Shown: positions 16,391 through 24,422 of the stretch, piece after piece
Layout of the letters: the number at the start of each line of letters is the position of its first letter
How positions within the stretch are numbered: the stretch's first letter is position 1
Assembly (NCBI GenBank): GCA_934446065.1
Contig: CAKSDP010000013.1
Location: 1-55,054 of the forward strand
DNA length: 55,054 nucleotides
Direction: 5' to 3'
Origin: an uncultured Eubacteriales bacterium
Lineage (GTDB): Bacteria > Bacillota > Clostridia > Oscillospirales > CAG-272
Notes under the pieces: model-generated
The model's input: the letters and a program-made list of their open reading frames with translations, nothing else
What the model was told of the DNA's origin: nothing
The model's database searches: none
Position numbers and translations under genes: made by a program

Positions 16391-18175
16391 ATGAAAAAGT
16401 TGAAAGATAATTGGTATATGATCAGGTTTGTATTCAAATTTGCTCCGACTATGTTCATTTTGAAGATACTCACCATGTTTACATCGCTTGCTGTAAATAT
16501 CGGGTTCAACATCTTCTTTTTGAAAAAAGTTGTGGATTCAATGCAATACGGCGGAAATTTCAAAGAGGTCTTATGGTATATATGTGTGATAGGTGCGCTG
16601 ATAGTGTTTGACGGGATCCTGTCAAGTGCTTTTACCGAGAAAATCAATCCCGTCGGAACCCTTAAAATACACAAAGGTATGCAGAGACTCCTTATGGAGA
16701 AGATCAAGACTGTTGACCTCGAAAAATATGATGATCCCGATTTTTATAACAGCTATATTTTGGCTATCAGTGAAGCGGATAATTGTTCGATCAGATCGTT
16801 TAATATCCTCACTTCTTTTATTTCTAATATGATCTCCATGCTGTCATTTTCAGGTATTGCCATATTCTATGACCCAATGCTTATCGTATTTGCAATAATT
16901 CCGATCATAGTAAGCACCCTATGCGGAATCCGTCAGAGTCGGATCACAGTGGCTAAAAGAGAAGAAAGTGTTTTGTATGAAAGAAAAAGCGAATATTCCA
17001 AAAGAGTATTTTATTTGCAGCAGTATGCAAAAGAATTACGTATATATCCTTCCATGAATAACAAATTGATGGATGAGTTTAAGGAATCGGTTGACAGCAG
17101 AACCAAAATAATAAGCAAATATGCGCCGAAATTGATATTTATAAATTTCATCTCCAACAATTTTCAGGTGCTTTTCGGAGTTTTGCTTATGTCGGTTTAT
17201 ATTTCATGGCGTATAATTGTGCAAGGCTCTTTGTCGGCAGGTCTGTTTGTAGCAATGTTCACGGCAGTAAACAATTTCATGTACTCTGTTGGCGCTATAT
17301 TCAATTCTGTTCCGCAAATAACCGAAAACGGATTATATGCTGAAAAGGTAATGAAAATATTAAATTATCAAAGTGAGATTAGCAAAAGCAGCACATTGGT
17401 CGTACCGGAAAACGAGTTGCAGGAGTCGTTCTGCGAGATTGAATGTGTTAATGTCAGCTTTAAGTATCCGGGCAGTGATAAGTATGTACTGAAAAATATA
17501 AACTTAAAACTTAAGAGCGGCGAGCGAATTGCACTTGTAGGCTTCAACGGTGCCGGCAAAACTACACTAATCAAGTTAATAATGCGCTTGTATGATCCGA
17601 CCGAAGGTGAAATTTTAATCAACGGCGTTAATATCAAGAAATATGATGCGGGAACATACAGAAAGCTCTTTCAGGTCGTATTTCAGGATTTTCAGCTTTA
17701 TGCATTTTCCCTTGCTTCTAATATCATGATGAGAAATACATCTGTCACAGATGATAATGTGATAGATGATGCTCTTGATAAAAGCGATTTGCCTGAATTC
17801 AAAGAACTGAAAGAAAGGAATTTAACCAAAGAATTCGACAGCGATGGACTTGTTCCCTCCGGAGGACAGGCTCAAAAGATAGCAATCGCAAGAGCGCTTG
17901 CCGCAAACAGCGGTAATATCGTTATTATGGATGAGGCGTCCAGCGCATTGGATCCGGCGTCGGAGTATGCTATCAATAAATCTGTTTTTGACAATTCATT
18001 GGGCAAAAGCATGATAATTATTTCTCATAGACTTTCGACGGTACAATACGCAGACAGGATATATTACTTAAACGAAGGTGAAGTAGCCGAATGCGGTACT
18101 CATGAAGAACTAATTGATCTTCAAGGAGAATACTATTCAATGTACGAGAAGCAAGCTGAAAGCTATCGCATATGA
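16391..18175 (+). CDS. ABC exporter, TMD fused to ATPase (peptide/RiPP-export-like)
   Basis: The start at 16391 is favoured over ATG 16382 because CGGAG lies 10 bases upstream of it. The 594 residues form a complete half-transporter: about six TM helices (residues 1-300), then the ATPase with Walker A GFNGAGKT (about 384-391), a changed signature VPSGGQAQK (about 487), Walker B IVIMDEASSALDP (about 513-524) and H-loop SHRLST. There is no C39 peptidase domain. It resembles the truncated exporter at 634, including YYSMYEKQAESY against YYKMFELQAENY at the C-termini. The following gene is a membrane zincin, so the pair may mature and export a peptide. AT-rich compared with the flanking chromosome. 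Confidence 0.85.
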   Translation: MKKLKDNWYMIRFVFKFAPTMFILKILTMFTSLAVNIGFNIFFLKKVVDSMQYGGNFKEVLWYICVIGALIVFDGILSSAFTEKINPVGTLKIHKGMQRLLMEKIKTVDLEKYDDPDFYNSYILAISEADNCSIRSFNILTSFISNMISMLSFSGIAIFYDPMLIVFAIIPIIVSTLCGIRQSRITVAKREESVLYERKSEYSKRVFYLQQYAKELRIYPSMNNKLMDEFKESVDSRTKIISKYAPKLIFINFISNNFQVLFGVLLMSVYISWRIIVQGSLSAGLFVAMFTAVNNFMYSVGAIFNSVPQITENGLYAEKVMKILNYQSEISKSSTLVVPENELQESFCEIECVNVSFKYPGSDKYVLKNINLKLKSGERIALVGFNGAGKTTLIKLIMRLYDPTEGEILINGVNIKKYDAGTYRKLFQVVFQDFQLYAFSLASNIMMRNTSVTDDNVIDDALDKSDLPEFKELKERNLTKEFDSDGLVPSGGQAQKIAIARALAANSGNIVIMDEASSALDPASEYAINKSVFDNSLGKSMIIISHRLSTVQYADRIYYLNEGEVAECGTHEELIDLQGEYYSMYEKQAESYRI

Positions 18176-18232
18176 TTTTGTAACAATCAATAATTCCATA
18201 CATAATCTTGAAGTAAAAGACGGGGTATGCGT

Positions 18233-18838
18233 ATGGCTAAAATAATATCGGAACAAGAAAGCAGTCGGCTTGTTTCTGCGTGCATTGCTAAATACCCTGA
18301 TGCAATACGGCTGCCGTTCTCGAAATACTGGAACAGCTGCAAAATTGCGATTCACATTACGGTACTGTTATTCAGCGTGCTGCTGGGTATTGTTACGGCT
18401 CAAACTTATAAGGATGTCATTTCACCCGTCATAGAAACGATCTATTTCGGACGTCTGGTTGTGGCAGTGGCAGGATTTATAACGATCGTCGCAGCTGTGT
18501 TCCTGTGTGTTTGTATCCACGAATTCATACATATGCTGGGATATAAATTGTGCCGCTGCAAGAGTGTGCTTACGTATAGTAAAAAGCCGCCTACAATTTC
18601 CGCCATGGGATTAGAATGGTCAACAAAAAAACAATCGCTGCTCGTCACTGTACTTCCGTTTTTGGTTATTGGTGCTCTTTCGCTTTTCATTTTTCTTATA
18701 ACAAAAAACGGTTTACTTTTAATGTGGCTGCTGCTTATTAACACAGCTCTTTCAGGCTCAGACCTTGTATGCTTTTTCGTTTTAACAAAAATCCCGAAAA
18801 GCGCCTTGACGTTCGGACATTATATGCGCCGAGAGTAA
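18233..18838 (+). CDS. DUF3267-type membrane zincin metalloprotease
   Basis: The ATG at 18233 has GGGG 8 bases upstream; the ATG at 18227 is too close to it. The 201 residues have about four TM segments. The second leads into the zincin motif HEFIH (HExxH) in the context CIHEFIHMLGYKL. The later NTALSGSDLVCFF with a nearby Asp is the usual position of a third metal ligand in DUF3267 proteins, which are putative zinc peptidases. It starts 57 bases after the exporter and is probably in its operon. A possible role is proteolysis of a leader or signal peptide exported by the ABC protein; no precursor peptide gene is visible nearby. Confidence 0.75.
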   Translation: MAKIISEQESSRLVSACIAKYPDAIRLPFSKYWNSCKIAIHITVLLFSVLLGIVTAQTYKDVISPVIETIYFGRLVVAVAGFITIVAAVFLCVCIHEFIHMLGYKLCRCKSVLTYSKKPPTISAMGLEWSTKKQSLLVTVLPFLVIGALSLFIFLITKNGLLLMWLLLINTALSGSDLVCFFVLTKIPKSALTFGHYMRRE

Positions 18839-18897
18839 CATAGTGTCAACATCCGATCCCAAGCCCATCATTCTCGAAAAATTGTTCTGCATATAAC

Positions 18898-18932
18898 AAA
18901 AACTTACGAACGGCTGAATTCGTAAGTTTTTT
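18898..18932. terminator. Terminator between the DUF3267 gene and tRNA-Gly
   Basis: A 13-bp perfect stem (AAAAACTTACGAA with its complement) has T runs on both strands. It ends the tRNA transcript on the minus strand and the exporter operon on the plus strand. Confidence 0.85.
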
Positions 18933-18933
18933 A

Positions 18934-19007
18934 TGGAGCGGATGACGGGAATCGAACCCGCGTATTCAGCTTGGGAAGCTGATGTTCTGCCATTGAACTA
19001 CATCCGC
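18934..19007 (-). tRNA. tRNA-Gly, anticodon CCC, with encoded CCA
   Basis: The 74-base cloverleaf reads on the minus strand: acceptor GCGGATG/CATCCGC, D-arm GTTC/GAAC, anticodon stem TCAGC/GCTGA with loop TTCCCAA (anticodon CCC), T-loop TTCGATT, discriminator T and CCA. Its 3' end faces the AT-rich island 15268-18937. It has its own promoter and terminator. Confidence 0.93.
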
Positions 19008-19024
19008 ACTTATCTACATGGGAT

Positions 19025-19053
19025 ATTATATTCCAAGAGTCAAGTTTTGTCAA
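19025..19053 (-). promoter_or_regulatory. Promoter of tRNA-Gly
   Basis: On the minus strand: TTGACA (19053-19048), 17-base spacer, TATAAT (19030-19025), an exact consensus. It overlaps the 3' flank of the terminator of the gene upstream. Confidence 0.88.
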
Positions 19054-19088
19054 GAGGGAATCCCGCCGCTGCGGCAGGATTCCCTCTT
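19052..19088 (-). terminator. Terminator of the D,D-carboxypeptidase-like gene
   Basis: A 12-bp perfect stem (AAGAGGGAATCC with GGATTCCCTCTT) lies 13 bases past the stop. The T run is short, but the stem is very stable. Confidence 0.75.
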
Positions 19089-19101
19089 CAATATTCGCGG
19101 T

Positions 19102-20499
19102 TTATCGGGTGGTTTGCGCGGGGGCTGCGGTATACACGCGCACTGATGCGGCAGCGGTACCCGACGCAGAGCCCTCAGCCGCGGTCGTATTCGCAGAGGT
19201 CGCGGTCTCTGTCGCAGCAGCTGCTGCAGCCGCGCCAAGCTCTTTATAAATATTGATCGCGTCGAACACGGGTCCCCATTTGTCGGTCGAGCCTGCGGTC
19301 ACAAGAATATACTTCGGCGCGCGGGCATAGATCTCGCTCTCCGGCTCGCCCGGAGTAAACGGGGTCGCAAATGTACAGAGGCAGTTTTTCGCCTCAAGAG
19401 TATATCCCGTCTTGCCGCCGAGGATGAACACACACTCGGACTCATTACCGTACATCCGGGAGAAAACGGTACTTGTAAGCTCGATCCCCTCCGGATGCTC
19501 GGCTGTTTTTGATGTTGTGTATTTATACGATGAGAGCACTGTGCGCATGAAGTCGTCCTTCACGGCGTACTCAAGAATCAGTGCAATATCGTGGCACGTG
19601 CTGTAATGGTTGTCGTCGTGCAGGCCGGTAGCGTTCATGAAATGCGTACCAACAAGGCCGAGCTCGGCGACCTTCTTATTCATCAGGGCAACAAACGCCT
19701 CCTCACTTCCGGCGATCTTCATCGCAAGACCCATCGCAGCGTCTCCACCAGACGGAAGGATCAGTCCGTAGATCATGTCGCGCACGGTGATGACCTCGCC
19801 GACGGCAAACCCTGCGACGGAGGCATTCTCCTTGAACAGCGGATCCGTGATCTCGGCAGTCATGGTAAAGGTATCGTCAAGGCTCACGGCATTTTCATAT
19901 GCGACGATGAGCGTCATGACCTTGGTCATGGATGCGGGATACATCTTGGCGTCGCCGTCTCTGTCCTCGAGGATCGTACCGTTTTCGATATCAATGAGAA
20001 TACCGTTGCGGAACGTGAGGTCAGACGAGAACGGGACCGTTGCGGTGTTCCTTTCGGCATAGCTGACCTCTGCCGTTTCCGGCGGTTCGGTCGTTGCCAC
20101 CGTGGACGTATCCTCAGTCTGTTCGGCAAAAGCGCCGAGCGTATCATTATGATTTGCCACTCTCGGCTGTCCGCTTCGGGTCACGGCTATAACGATTATC
20201 ACAATTATCATCGCGACGAGGACGCCTGCCCACACAAGAGGAAGTACCGTGCCGTGCCGCTTCGGAGCCGGAACATTCCTGCGAGGCACGGGATGTGCGC
20301 TGCGCGGGATCTGCCTCATGCGAGGCTCAGTCTCACCCGCTCTGTGGCGAGCGTTGAGCCTTTCCTGCACATTTCCGTGCAGGGGCGCCGCTCCGCTGCG
20401 TCGGCGATCGTCCGATGATCGCTCGGGCGGCCGTCTTCCGGAATTTCCGGTCGGGCACGGATTTTGTTTATCCGGAAATCGGTTTGGGTTATTGTTCAT
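19102..20499 (-). CDS. Membrane-anchored D-alanyl-D-alanine carboxypeptidase-like protein (S11)
   Basis: The 465 residues start with a basic, Pro/Arg-rich cytoplasmic tail (about 1-85), then a TM helix (about 87-108), a linker and a serine-peptidase S11 domain. Active-site motifs: SxxK as ASMTK (about 188-192), the second motif at LPSGGDAA (about 250) and KTG as GGKTGYT (about 361). The SxN motif is changed to SGG, so Asn is missing. The C-terminus is an Ala/Thr-rich tail (about 425-465). It would trim D-Ala from peptidoglycan stem peptides outside the membrane. The N-terminal anchor with long cytoplasmic tail is unlike classical DacA, which has a cleaved signal and a C-terminal amphipathic anchor. 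Confidence 0.82.
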   Translation of the reverse strand: MNNNPNRFPDKQNPCPTGNSGRRPPERSSDDRRRSGAAPLHGNVQERLNARHRAGETEPRMRQIPRSAHPVPRRNVPAPKRHGTVLPLVWAGVLVAMIIVIIVIAVTRSGQPRVANHNDTLGAFAEQTEDTSTVATTEPPETAEVSYAERNTATVPFSSDLTFRNGILIDIENGTILEDRDGDAKMYPASMTKVMTLIVAYENAVSLDDTFTMTAEITDPLFKENASVAGFAVGEVITVRDMIYGLILPSGGDAAMGLAMKIAGSEEAFVALMNKKVAELGLVGTHFMNATGLHDDNHYSTCHDIALILEYAVKDDFMRTVLSSYKYTTSKTAEHPEGIELTSTVFSRMYGNESECVFILGGKTGYTLEAKNCLCTFATPFTPGEPESEIYARAPKYILVTAGSTDKWGPVFDAINIYKELGAAAAAAATETATSANTTAAEGSASGTAAASVRVYTAAPAQTTR

Positions 20500-20635
20500 A
20501 TGTAAATCCGTTCTTTTTGAAAGTGTAAATACAGCCGACGATAGCAGCCGGTGTATGCGCCGGAAAGAGATAACGCAAAGTCATTTTAACGCACGGGAAA
20601 GGCGAAGCCTTAAACATCGCCCCGCGATATTTACC

Positions 20636-20780
20636 GTGTGTTATTATACCACGAGGAAGGAATGACGTGCTTGCACGATCATTCCGCCGAGGCCGTCAAT
20701 AGCACAGGCGCACGAAGTGCGCGGGAGCGTCAGCGACAAAGATTGGCACAGCCAATCTTTTCTGTGTGTTATTATACCAC
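20636..20780 (-). repeat. Direct repeat of a promoter core flanking a palindrome cluster
   Basis: The same 17 bases (GTGGTATAATAACACAC on the minus strand) occur at 20636-20652 and 20764-20780, 128 bases apart. Each holds an extended -10. Only the right copy has a -35. Three unrelated palindromes lie between them: 20659-20685, 20708-20722 and 20738-20760 (10-bp stem, terminator-like). The 353-base gap 20500-20853 holds nothing else recognisable. Confidence 0.75.
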
Positions 20781-20799
20781 ATATTCTCATGAATTTCAA
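20771..20799 (-). promoter_or_regulatory. Upstream promoter of the carboxypeptidase-like gene
   Basis: On the minus strand: TTGAAA (20799-20794), 17-base spacer, extended TATAAT (20776-20771). The transcript would start near 20764 and run through the hairpin 20738-20760 into a leader of about 265 bases. Confidence 0.75.
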
Positions 20800-20802
20800 C
20801 CC

Positions 20803-20845
20803 AAAATGGGGACGATCGCCCCGCTATGGCGAACGCCCCCATTTT
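20803..20845 (-). terminator. Hairpin after the rubrerythrin gene
   Basis: AAAATGGGG pairs with CCCCATTTT with further pairing inside. It starts 9 bases past the stop codon and has a TTTT on the minus strand. Confidence 0.65.
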
Positions 20846-20853
20846 ATGCTCCG

Positions 20854-21441
20854 TTATTCAAACGGCGACAGCTCGAAGCGTATGAAATTGCCCCTGTCGT
20901 GACGGCAGACCGGACACAGAGCAGGCGGCTCTTTCCCGCGATATATGTGTCCGCAGTTCAGGCAGATCCACAGCGTCTCCTCCGTCCCCGCAAACAGGCT
21001 GCGGTTCTCGATCGCCTCGGCAAATCTGCCGAACCGGTCGCCGTGTATCTTTTCGATGTCGGCAATCATATAAAACACAGCCGCGATCTCGGCAAAGCCC
21101 TCGTCCTTCGCGATCTCCGCAAACCCCTTGTACACGTGGTCGTGCTCCTGATACTCATTGTGCTGAGCCATGCGCAGAAGCTCCGCCGAGCTTTGGGCAA
21201 TATCCACCGGATACGTTCCGTCAACCGCAACCGTTTCACCCGCAAGCACGGCAAGCTTGTCGTAAAACACCTTTGCATGCGCCCTCTCCTCATTCGCCGT
21301 ATACATGAAAAGCTCCTCTATCAGCCGAAGCTTTTCCGCCTTTGCCTGCTTTGCCGCAAAGCTGTAACGCATATACGCCTGACACTCTCCCGCAAACGCA
21401 CGCATCAGATTGTCCTTTGTCTTGCTTGTTCTGAAATCCAA
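20854..21441 (-). CDS. Rubrerythrin (ferritin-like di-iron domain plus rubredoxin-like domain)
   Basis: A TTG start at 21441 (MDFRTSKTKDNL) is proposed: AAGGGGG lies 8 bases upstream and the N-terminus then matches rubrerythrins; the GTG at 21450 touches the ribosome site. The 195 residues have di-iron ligands in FAGECQAYMRY and NEERAHAKVFY, a second Glu/His pair in EYQEHDHVYKGFAEIA and IADIEKIHGDRF, then a rubredoxin-like end with CLNCGHIY and CPVCRHD. It reduces hydrogen peroxide with electrons passed through the rubredoxin iron, protecting an anaerobe from oxygen. It follows ugpQ and RNHCP on the same strand. Confidence 0.92.
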   Translation of the reverse strand: MDFRTSKTKDNLMRAFAGECQAYMRYSFAAKQAKAEKLRLIEELFMYTANEERAHAKVFYDKLAVLAGETVAVDGTYPVDIAQSSAELLRMAQHNEYQEHDHVYKGFAEIAKDEGFAEIAAVFYMIADIEKIHGDRFGRFAEAIENRSLFAGTEETLWICLNCGHIYRGKEPPALCPVCRHDRGNFIRFELSPFE

Positions 21442-21494
21442 GAAAAACACCCCCTTCTCAGCTGATTATTGCCAAAAACGGGGTGCCGTATTCG

Positions 21495-21824
21495 TCAGTC
21501 GTGTCTTGCCGTAAGTGCGATTATCATGTCGAGATCGTCCGGCTGCACCTTTGCCGTATGTGCCGCACGATTGCGGCGGATTGCCCCGCACTTCGTGCAG
21601 CGATGGGTAATGATGTACCCGCGCTTTGCGTCCGGCTCCGCCGAGATCGGCTCCATAAGCCCGCCGCAATCGGCGGCTCTGTCTCCCGGATTCACGTCAA
21701 GGTGAACCGACCACAGGCAGAACGGGCAGTGGTTCCGCGAGGACGAGCCGAGCCGCTCGACCGTTTTTCCGCAGTGCGCACAGACGAACGACTCGTCATT
21801 TTTCGTAAATCTTTTTGTCTCCAT
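21495..21824 (-). CDS. RNHCP domain zinc-ribbon-like protein
   Basis: The 109 residues have the family name motif RNHCPFCLWSVH near residue 30, a preceding CAHCGKT and a late CTKCGAIRRNRAA. These are paired CxxC knuckles that probably bind zinc. The RNHCP family is widespread and uncharacterised; it may bind nucleic acid. The ATG lies two bases after the ugpQ stop, so it is in that operon. Confidence 0.85.
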   Translation of the reverse strand: METKRFTKNDESFVCAHCGKTVERLGSSSRNHCPFCLWSVHLDVNPGDRAADCGGLMEPISAEPDAKRGYIITHRCTKCGAIRRNRAAHTAKVQPDDLDMIIALTARHD

Positions 21825-21826
21825 AG

Positions 21827-22537
21827 TTATACTTCCTTCTCGGGCGGCAGTACATCGCAGATGTAGAAATCCGCTCCGTCGCGGTGATCATCGGCACTGT
21901 CAAGCCCGACAGACCACAGCCCGAATCTTGTTTTCCTGCTGCGCAGGCGCTGAAGAACGCGCGCGGCGGCGCTGTCTGAGCGGTAGGAGATGAAATCCGC
22001 CTTTGAAAACGGCGAGAACAGAAGCTTCCCGTGCAGATACGGGAACACCCCGTCCGATACGGCATACGCCGCCGACAAAAGTCCGCATCTCACGGTACCG
22101 CCGGACATCCGCCTGAACCGCCTCAGCATGAGCGGATCGAACGACTGAACCGTAACGCCGTCCGTGCGTCCTTTTATCGCCTCCCATGTTTTGCGCGCGA
22201 CCGTACCGGACGGTCCGGTGCTCTTTATCTCGATCAGGAGCGCGATGCGTCCGCCGAACTCGCTCATAACGCTCTCAAGCGTCGGAACGCTGCTTCCGTC
22301 CGGGAATCTGTAATTCTTCAGATCATCATACGGCATCTGCGAAATTCTGTCTCCGGAGAGGGTTTTCGGGTCGTGATGGATTACGGCGACGCCGTCCGAG
22401 GTAAGGCGCACGTCGATCTCCGCGCCGATCCCCATCTCGCCCGCAAGGCGTATCGCCGGCATGGTGTTTTCAAACACGGTTTTGTTATCGTGCACGCCGC
22501 GGTGGGCATACACTGCGATCTCGTCAAGCTTTTTCAT
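21827..22537 (-). CDS. ugpQ: Cytosolic glycerophosphodiester phosphodiesterase
   Basis: The 236 residues have the GDPD signature AHRGVHDNKTVFENTMPAI, with the catalytic His near 12, AEIDVRLTSDGVAVIHHDP with metal Glu/Asp and second His, IEIKSTG, and QSFDPLMLRRFR. It hydrolyses glycerophosphodiesters to glycerol 3-phosphate and an alcohol. No signal peptide is present. The ATG has AAAGGATG upstream and the promoter is at 22559-22587. Confidence 0.88.
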   Translation of the reverse strand: MKKLDEIAVYAHRGVHDNKTVFENTMPAIRLAGEMGIGAEIDVRLTSDGVAVIHHDPKTLSGDRISQMPYDDLKNYRFPDGSSVPTLESVMSEFGGRIALLIEIKSTGPSGTVARKTWEAIKGRTDGVTVQSFDPLMLRRFRRMSGGTVRCGLLSAAYAVSDGVFPYLHGKLLFSPFSKADFISYRSDSAAARVLQRLRSRKTRFGLWSVGLDSADDHRDGADFYICDVLPPEKEV

Positions 22538-22558
22538 CTTTACACATCCTTTAGGTAT

Positions 22559-22587
22559 ATTCTATCTCACACGGTCCGTTTTGTCAA
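22559..22587 (-). promoter_or_regulatory. Promoter of the ugpQ-RNHCP(-rubrerythrin) operon
   Basis: On the minus strand: TTGACA (22587-22582), 17-base spacer, TAGAAT (22564-22559). Confidence 0.75.
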
Positions 22588-22601
22588 CGCCTGCCGCATT
22601 A

Positions 22602-24422
22602 TTACAGTATAAGGTTGATAACGATGCACACAAGCGCTCCGACCGCCGTCGGCAGAAGTGCGCTTGCGAGAGCCGCCAAAGCGCTTCCCGTCTCCTTTTT
22701 TACTGTAATGATCGTTGTCGAGCAGGGCCAGTGCAAAAGCGAAAACACAAGCACACACACGGCGGTTTTGGCTGTCCATCCGCACCCGCCGAGGAGTGCC
22801 GCAAGCTCAGCCGTACCGCCGGTCTCGGCGAGAATTCCCGAGGCGCTGTAACTCATCACGGCGAGCGGAAGCATTATCTCGTTCGCGGGCAGCGCGAGGA
22901 TGAACGCGGACAGGATCACGCCGTCCATACCGAGCACGCGCCCGATCGGGTCGAGCGTATGTGTCATATACGCAAGGAGCGTTGCATCCCCTGCTCTCAC
23001 ATTCGCAAGCACCCATATGATAAGCCCCGCCGGGGCGGCGACGGACACGGCGCGTCCGAGCACAAACAGAGTGCGGTCGAAAACAGAGCGGACTATCACC
23101 GATCCGACCTTCGGTACTCTGTACGGCGGAAGCTCGAGTGCGAACGACGATGGCGTACCACGCAGCACCGTTGAGCTGAGAAGCCGCGACACCGCAAGCG
23201 TCACGGCGATACCGAAGGCGATGATAACCGTAAGCCCGAGCGCGGCAGACAGCCCTCCCGCACCGGCGAAAAACACAGTTATCACCGCGATCATCGCCGG
23301 GAACCTGCCGTTGCACGGCACGAAGCTGTTCGTCAGTATTGCGATCATGCGCTCGCGCGGGGAATCTATGATCCTGCATCCGACGACTCCCGCCGCATTG
23401 CAGCCGAGTCCCATGCAGATCGTGAGCGCCTGCTTGCCGCACGAACCGCACGCTCCGAAAAATCGGTCAAGGTCAAACGCCACGCGCGGCAGGTACCCGA
23501 AATCCTCAAGCAGCGTGAACAGCGGGAAAAATATCATCATCGGCGGAAGCATAACCGAGATCACCCATGTACAGACAAGATATATTCCGTCGGCGACGGC
23601 GGACACAACAACAGGCGGAAGCTCGATATACATAAGGAACGCGCGAAGCTCCGTGCCGAGCGCGCCGAACGCGGACGAGAGAAGCTTCGACGGGTAGTTT
23701 GCTCCGCACACCGTCAGCCAAAGGACGCCTGCGAGCAGGAGCAGCATTGATACGGGACCCGTCACCTTGCCGGTGAATATGCGGTCGAGCCGTCGGTCGA
23801 GCGCATCGTGGCTGCCGCCGCGCCCGCTCACCTGTGCCGCGATCCGCTCCGCCTCCGACACCTTCAATTCAAAGCCGCAAGGCAGTTCGCGCGGTGCACT
23901 TGCGCACCCCTCATCCCCCACGACTGTCGCAAGAGCCGCAGGAATCTCGGAGATTCCGATTCCGCTGCGCGCGGCGGCGGGGATCACCGGAACCCCAAGC
24001 TCATCCGCAAGAGCGGCAGGGTCTACGGCAATGCCGCGCCTTTTCGCCTCATCCATGAGATTGAGGACAACGACGGTCGAGGGGCACAGCTCGATCACCT
24101 GAAGCGCGAGGATCAGGTTGCGTTCGAGGCACGAGGCATCGCACACGACGATAGCCGCATCGGCATCGCCGGAGAGGATGAAATCGCGCGTGATCTCCTC
24201 CTCGGGCGAGTGGGAGACGAGGGAATAGCAGCCGGGGAGATCTGTGATCTCAAGGACGGCACTGTCCGACACATGAGTGCCGGTGGCGACGCTGACGGTT
24301 TTCCCCGGCCAATTTCCCGTGTGCTGCCTCATGCCCGTCAGCGCGTTGAACACGGTGCTCTTTCCGACGTTCGGATTCCCGACGAGCGCCGCGCGGATAT
24401 GTGGCGCCATAACCGTACTCAT
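22602..24422 (-). CDS. feoB: Ferrous iron transporter FeoB, copy 1
   Basis: The 606 residues have an N-terminal G domain: G1 GNPNVGKST (about 15-23), G3 DLPGCYSL and G4 NLMDEA. A helical GDI region and two Gate domains follow, with about eight TM segments; LGCNAAGVVGCRIID and NSFVPCNGRFPA belong to the conserved core. It transports Fe2+ through the inner membrane with GTP turnover. The ATG overlaps the feoA stop as ATGA. FeoB-2 at 43386 is divergent (GNPNCGKTT), so they are not a recent duplicate. Confidence 0.93.
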   Translation of the reverse strand: MSTVMAPHIRAALVGNPNVGKSTVFNALTGMRQHTGNWPGKTVSVATGTHVSDSAVLEITDLPGCYSLVSHSPEEEITRDFILSGDADAAIVVCDASCLERNLILALQVIELCPSTVVVLNLMDEAKRRGIAVDPAALADELGVPVIPAAARSGIGISEIPAALATVVGDEGCASAPRELPCGFELKVSEAERIAAQVSGRGGSHDALDRRLDRIFTGKVTGPVSMLLLLAGVLWLTVCGANYPSKLLSSAFGALGTELRAFLMYIELPPVVVSAVADGIYLVCTWVISVMLPPMMIFFPLFTLLEDFGYLPRVAFDLDRFFGACGSCGKQALTICMGLGCNAAGVVGCRIIDSPRERMIAILTNSFVPCNGRFPAMIAVITVFFAGAGGLSAALGLTVIIAFGIAVTLAVSRLLSSTVLRGTPSSFALELPPYRVPKVGSVIVRSVFDRTLFVLGRAVSVAAPAGLIIWVLANVRAGDATLLAYMTHTLDPIGRVLGMDGVILSAFILALPANEIMLPLAVMSYSASGILAETGGTAELAALLGGCGWTAKTAVCVLVFSLLHWPCSTTIITVKKETGSALAALASALLPTAVGALVCIVINLIL

